From positions 1 through 64,000 of the forward strand of contig CABYIQ010000006.1 in assembly GCA_902518965.1 (NCBI GenBank): 64,000 nt of DNA, written 5' to 3'. Both the position numbers and the translations under genes were made by a program. Positions 60,796-64,000 of this stretch are shown piece after piece. Below the pieces are notes generated by a model that saw only the letters and a list, made by a program, of their open reading frames with translations, searched no databases and was not told the origin of the DNA. Within the stretch, counting starts at the first letter, position 1. Each line of letters opens with the position of its first letter. Source of the stretch: an uncultured SAR116 cluster alpha proteobacterium (GTDB taxonomy: Bacteria; Pseudomonadota; Alphaproteobacteria; Puniceispirillales; Puniceispirillaceae).

Positions 60796-60828
60796 AATCT
60801 GGCCCTCATACAAGAGGGCCAGATTTTT
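60796..60828 (+). terminator. Intrinsic terminator/attenuator between dctP and dctQ
   Basis: A perfect 12-base stem (AATCTGGCCCTC/GAGGGCCAGATT) with a six-base loop, ending in five T residues, starts 10 bases after the dctP stop. It should end most transcripts after the receptor gene and allow fewer through to dctQM. Confidence 0.85.
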
Positions 60829-60852
60829 ATTTGAGTTAAGAGTGAAGTCATC

Positions 60853-61362
60853 ATGTGGAATTTTATAGAAAAGCATTTTGAAGAAGTGCTGGCTGGCACA
60901 TTGGTTATGTTTATGGCCTCAATGGTGTTTTTCCAGGTAGTGATGCGTTATGTGTTCAGCATGCCAACATCATGGTCAGATGAGCTGGCGATTTATGCGA
61001 TGTTGTGGTCAGTTTATATTTCAGTCGCTTGGGCTGTAAGAGAGCGGGCTCACATTCGAGTGATGAATTTTGTTGAGTTATTCCCAAAAAAAATTGCTTT
61101 GGGTTTAACTATTTTCAGTGACTTTATTTGGTTTCTTTTTGGTATTTTTCTTACCTATCAGAGTGTTCTTCTCGACCTTTCTTTTTGGAAAGATGAATAC
61201 CGCTCACCTGCTTTAGACATTGACCAAAAATGGCCCTACATGTGCTTGATACTGGGCTTTGGGCTTATGACCGTTAGGCTTGCGCAAGTGTATTACCGCT
61301 GGCTGAAATATGGTGAGCCAATTCTTGAGCCTCGTGAAAGTGAGGAGCTTCCACATGCATGA
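60853..61362 (+). CDS. dctQ: TRAP transporter small permease (DctQ)
   Basis: A 169-residue protein with four membrane helices and the DctQ features QVVMRYVFSMPTSWSDELA near residue 30 and a charged loop (VRERAHIRVM). It overlaps dctM by eight bases. It supports the DctM channel and docks the receptor. Confidence 0.92.
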   Translation: MWNFIEKHFEEVLAGTLVMFMASMVFFQVVMRYVFSMPTSWSDELAIYAMLWSVYISVAWAVRERAHIRVMNFVELFPKKIALGLTIFSDFIWFLFGIFLTYQSVLLDLSFWKDEYRSPALDIDQKWPYMCLILGFGLMTVRLAQVYYRWLKYGEPILEPRESEELPHA

Positions 61363-62689
61363 TATGTTGATGGACATAATCTTTCATCTGAGCGAAGCAC
61401 AACAAGCACTAATTATGTTTGGCGCTATGGTGCTAATGATAGTGTTGGCTGTTCCCATTCCTATTGCAGTAGCTATTGGCACCGCTATTGGCTACTTCAT
61501 GATGGACTTAAATTTGGTTCAAGTGGCATTATCAATGTACACAGGCGTTGAACCATTTCCTCTCGTAACTGTGCCATTGTTTGTCTTTGCGGGCTCTCTA
61601 ATGGAACAAGGAGGAATGGCTCGACGAATTGTTAATATGGCGCAGTCCATGATTGGGAATTACACCGGCAGCTTGGGCTTGGTTGCTGTGCTTGGGTGTG
61701 CGTTTTTCGCCGCATTATCTGGCTCAGGTCCTGCGACGACTGCGGCTATTGGTGCTGTGATGATCCCTTCGATGATAAAACAAAAGTGGGATCCCGCTAT
61801 GGGTGGAGCCATCGCAGCCGCTGGCGGCGCCCTCGGAAGCCTAATACCCCCAAGTAACTTAATGATTATTTACGGAATTGTTGCTGAGCAATCGATACCA
61901 CGTCTTTTCCTTGCTGGTTTTATCCCAGGCTTTGTTGCAACAGCCCTTTTGATGGTGACCGTATACATCATCGCAAAGAAAAGAAATTATGTCGGTGATG
62001 GGTCAGAGTTTTCGTGGTCTGAAGTTAGGCGTACATTGGTCGACGGCAAATGGGCAATCCTTGCGCCATTTATTATTCTTGGTGGTATTTACTCAGGTGC
62101 GTTTACACCTACCGAAGCGGCATCAGTTGCTGTGTTTTATGCGCTATTGATTGGAGGTGTTGCGTATAAAGAACTGACCATTAAGAAAATATTTGCTTGC
62201 CTGAAAGTAACGGCAATGATCTCTGGTGCAGTCTTGATTATTGTTGGCCCAGCAAAAGCCTTTGGCGAACTGATGAGTTTGCTGTCTGTCCCTGACATGA
62301 TTGGTGAGGCGCTTTCGGGGGTTACAGAAAGTCCATTCCTTTTGTTAATGATTATTTCAGTCATTTTAATCATTACCGGAATGTTCCTTGAGTCTATAGC
62401 TCAGATTATTTTACTTACACCTCTGCTTCTTCCGATTGTAATGGCTCTTGGGGTTGACCCAATCGTTTTTGGAATAATCATGGTAATTTCTTGTGAAGTT
62501 GGATTTTTGACACCTCCGGTCGGTGCAAATCTCTTTGTTGCTGCTCGAATAACCAACTTGGGGATAGATAAAATATCGATAGCTGTTTTGCCATTCCTAT
62601 TAGCCTACATAGGCGTGTTGATATTCGTTTCGCTATTCCCTGATCTCATCACATGGTTACCAGATTTGGTATATGGTAATTTTGGATAA
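61355..62689 (+). CDS. dctM: TRAP transporter large permease (DctM)
   Basis: A 444-residue permease with about 12 to 13 spans. The DctM motifs ALSGSGPATTAAIGAVMIPSM and GALGSLIPPSNLMIIYGI form the sodium and ligand sites. The ATG at 61355 overlaps dctQ; an ATG three codons later is also possible. The system is separate from the QM-fused one at 2600-4648, with which it shares the family but not the gene layout. Confidence 0.93.
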   Translation: MHDMLMDIIFHLSEAQQALIMFGAMVLMIVLAVPIPIAVAIGTAIGYFMMDLNLVQVALSMYTGVEPFPLVTVPLFVFAGSLMEQGGMARRIVNMAQSMIGNYTGSLGLVAVLGCAFFAALSGSGPATTAAIGAVMIPSMIKQKWDPAMGGAIAAAGGALGSLIPPSNLMIIYGIVAEQSIPRLFLAGFIPGFVATALLMVTVYIIAKKRNYVGDGSEFSWSEVRRTLVDGKWAILAPFIILGGIYSGAFTPTEAASVAVFYALLIGGVAYKELTIKKIFACLKVTAMISGAVLIIVGPAKAFGELMSLLSVPDMIGEALSGVTESPFLLLMIISVILIITGMFLESIAQIILLTPLLLPIVMALGVDPIVFGIIMVISCEVGFLTPPVGANLFVAARITNLGIDKISIAVLPFLLAYIGVLIFVSLFPDLITWLPDLVYGNFG

Positions 62690-62734
62690 AATTGAAATTT
62701 GATAATCTTCAAGTGATTTGAAAGAGAAATTGTT

Positions 62735-63718
62735 TTGACTGAGGAAAAAAGTGCTTCTGGTTGGAACTATCAGCCCAGTGAACCAATAAAATACAATCCT
62801 CTTTTTGATCTTCCACCAAAATTAGGCTCAATTTGCGGTTGGATGATAACGAGATGGGTGAGTGTTTCACGCTTCGTACTTTTCCTTATTGCCGCTGTTA
62901 TTTTAACTCTTCATTTCACGCCAAGTCTGTCTCTAATTGAAGATTCTAACTACGATTGGATCGCCTACTTATTTGCGCGCAATACAGCTTTGCTATTCAT
63001 CGTAGCTGGAACGTTGCATTTATATCTCCATGTCCTGAAGGTGCAGGGAGATGAGTATAAATTCCTAAAAAGAGAAATGGCTAAAAACAGTAAGAAATTT
63101 AAATTTAACAGTCAGGTTTACGATAATGTTTTTTGGAGTGTTTTTAGTGGCGTAACAGTATGGACTTTTTATGAGGCAATCTATTGGAATGGGGTTGCAA
63201 ATGGATTTGTTGAGACAATAACTTTTCAGAGTAATCCCATTCAGTTTTTTCTTTGGATATTCTGTCTGCCCCTCATTAGGGGCACACATTTTTATTTTAT
63301 TCACCGGCTTCTTCATATTCCGTTTTTATACAAACATGTCCATTCAACACATCATCGCAATGTAAATACTGGGCCTTGGTCTGGTATATCAATGCATCCT
63401 GTAGAAAATATAATTTATCAATCATCTCCTCTAATTCATCTATTTATACCTACTGACCCAATAATATTTACATTGCATTTAATTGTTGTAACTCTGAATC
63501 CCGCTTTCACTCATTCTGGATTTGAGCAAATAAAAAGCAAAAAAACCAAAATATTAGATTCAGCAGATTTTCATCATCAATTACATCACAGATATTTTGA
63601 CTGTAATTATGGGAATATGGATGTGCCCTTAGATATCTGGTTTGGCACACATCATGATGGCAGTGAGAAAGCCACAAAACAGATGCGATTAAGAATAAAG
63701 GGTGTAGCTAGCAATTAA
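62735..63718 (+). CDS. Fatty acid hydroxylase/sterol desaturase superfamily membrane protein
   Basis: A 327-residue di-iron membrane enzyme with several spans and the histidine boxes of the family: HRLLH (190-194), HVHSTHH (201-207), a further His at 260 and FHHQLHHRYFDCNYGN (279-294). It would insert a hydroxyl or double bond into a lipid-like or alkyl chain using O2. It begins with TTG, 45 bases after dctM, so it may act on the TRAP substrate or on a membrane lipid. Confidence 0.85.
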   Translation: MTEEKSASGWNYQPSEPIKYNPLFDLPPKLGSICGWMITRWVSVSRFVLFLIAAVILTLHFTPSLSLIEDSNYDWIAYLFARNTALLFIVAGTLHLYLHVLKVQGDEYKFLKREMAKNSKKFKFNSQVYDNVFWSVFSGVTVWTFYEAIYWNGVANGFVETITFQSNPIQFFLWIFCLPLIRGTHFYFIHRLLHIPFLYKHVHSTHHRNVNTGPWSGISMHPVENIIYQSSPLIHLFIPTDPIIFTLHLIVVTLNPAFTHSGFEQIKSKKTKILDSADFHHQLHHRYFDCNYGNMDVPLDIWFGTHHDGSEKATKQMRLRIKGVASN

Positions 63719-63754
63719 AGTTCTTTACTTATTGTTTAGGATCGGAACTCTCTG

Positions 63755-64000
63755 GTGAGTGATGTTTTTTTGGCTGGTTACAGCGATAAATTATCAGTGA
63801 GAGAAGGCGACAAGATACAGTTCTACGTATCTAGTTATGCTAAATCAAATTTCACAGCGTCTGTTTTTAGATCCATATGTGCGGATCCAAATCCAGACGG
63901 TCCTGGAATTATTGAAGAAGACGCTAGTACATTTTTTCCAAAGACAAGTTATCCATCTAGAATACAAGATATAAATCCTGGCTCATATGCGAGGTCAGTG
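63755..64000 (+). CDS. N,N-dimethylformamidase large-subunit-like protein, N-terminal part (3' end outside window)
   Basis: Open to the window edge, about 82 residues visible. The start LAGYSDKLSVREGDKIQFYVSS is the usual N-terminal beta-domain opening of dimethylformamidase large-subunit-like proteins. A GTG at 63755 is used, eight bases after GGA; a stop codon lies five codons upstream in frame. The catalytic iron-site domain, if present, is beyond the window, so the call rests on this segment only. The TRAP-hydroxylase-amidase order suggests uptake and breakdown of an alkylated or amide compound. Confidence 0.55.
   Translation, partial: MSDVFLAGYSDKLSVREGDKIQFYVSSYAKSNFTASVFRSICADPNPDGPGIIEEDASTFFPKTSYPSRIQDINPGSYARSV

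Noticed and set aside
1-64000. Mobile elements, CRISPR arrays, tRNA and rRNA genes
   Set aside because: I looked for transposase or integrase motifs, regular repeats and cloverleaf or rRNA sequences and recognised none; a short degenerate element could still be missed by eye.

Overview
The window reads as a catabolic and transport-rich stretch of a marine alphaproteobacterial chromosome, most like the SAR116 clade (Puniceispirillum-type). That is an inference from gene content: two TRAP carriers, a tripartite tricarboxylate (TTT) carrier, a branched-chain-type ABC importer, three TSUP anion exporters, three EamA exporters, RraA, BKACE, AtuA, DUF3604 and dimethylformamidase-type genes. I found no rRNA, tRNA, CRISPR array, insertion sequence, phage gene or integrase. 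I also found no recognisable transcription regulator among about 65 protein genes.

Layout. 0-7.5 kb: RraA-like tail, SDR, a TRAP system (dctP, a 40-residue membrane peptide, fused dctQM), a 2-hydroxyacid dehydrogenase and an AtuA pair. 7.5-17.7 kb: a large permease, livFGMH plus binding protein, BASS-type and MFS carriers, small membrane proteins and a BKACE enzyme. 17.8-23.5 kb: a sulfur block (ETHE1/Blh-type metallo-hydrolase, two YeeE/YedE proteins) joined to two convergent secreted serine proteases, then an MFS carrier and a 57-residue protein. 23.5-31 kb: uronate dehydrogenase with an SMP-30 lactonase, SGNH hydrolase, PLP enzyme, EamA, PcaD-like hydrolase and dgoK. 30.4-37.4 kb: TSUP, AMP-forming CoA ligase, CoA-acylating aldehyde dehydrogenase and TctABC, matching the parts list of a sulfoacetate pathway.

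37.5-45.6 kb: one plus-strand run encodes a succinate-dehydrogenase-like membrane complex whose flavoprotein has Cys where the FAD-linking His should be, a two-subunit class I fumarase-like hydratase, a TSUP carrier and a DUF3604 protein. I regard this as the best candidate for an undescribed pathway: oxidation of a dicarboxylate other than succinate, followed by hydration. 45.7-57.2 kb: an oxidation cluster (aldehyde dehydrogenase, two GMC oxidoreductases, Baeyer-Villiger-type monooxygenase with an altered fingerprint, epoxide-hydrolase-like protein, mandelate-racemase-type enolase, SDR, and a beta-hydroxyacid dehydrogenase with the GRT motif of sulfolactaldehyde reductases). 57.2-64 kb: small membrane protein, Sel1 protein, EamA, TSUP, a three-gene TRAP system, a fatty-acid-hydroxylase-family protein and the start of a dimethylformamidase large-subunit-like gene.

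The 5-36 kb part is compact: four of its five convergent gene pairs overlap by exactly four bases at their stop codons. The 37.5-64 kb part is visibly more AT-rich, with wider convergent gaps. Binding-protein genes of the TTT system and of one TRAP system are followed by strong hairpins before the permease genes, a likely means of making more binding protein than permease. Start positions were chosen from Shine-Dalgarno spacing and overlaps. Substrates are inferences unless stated otherwise.
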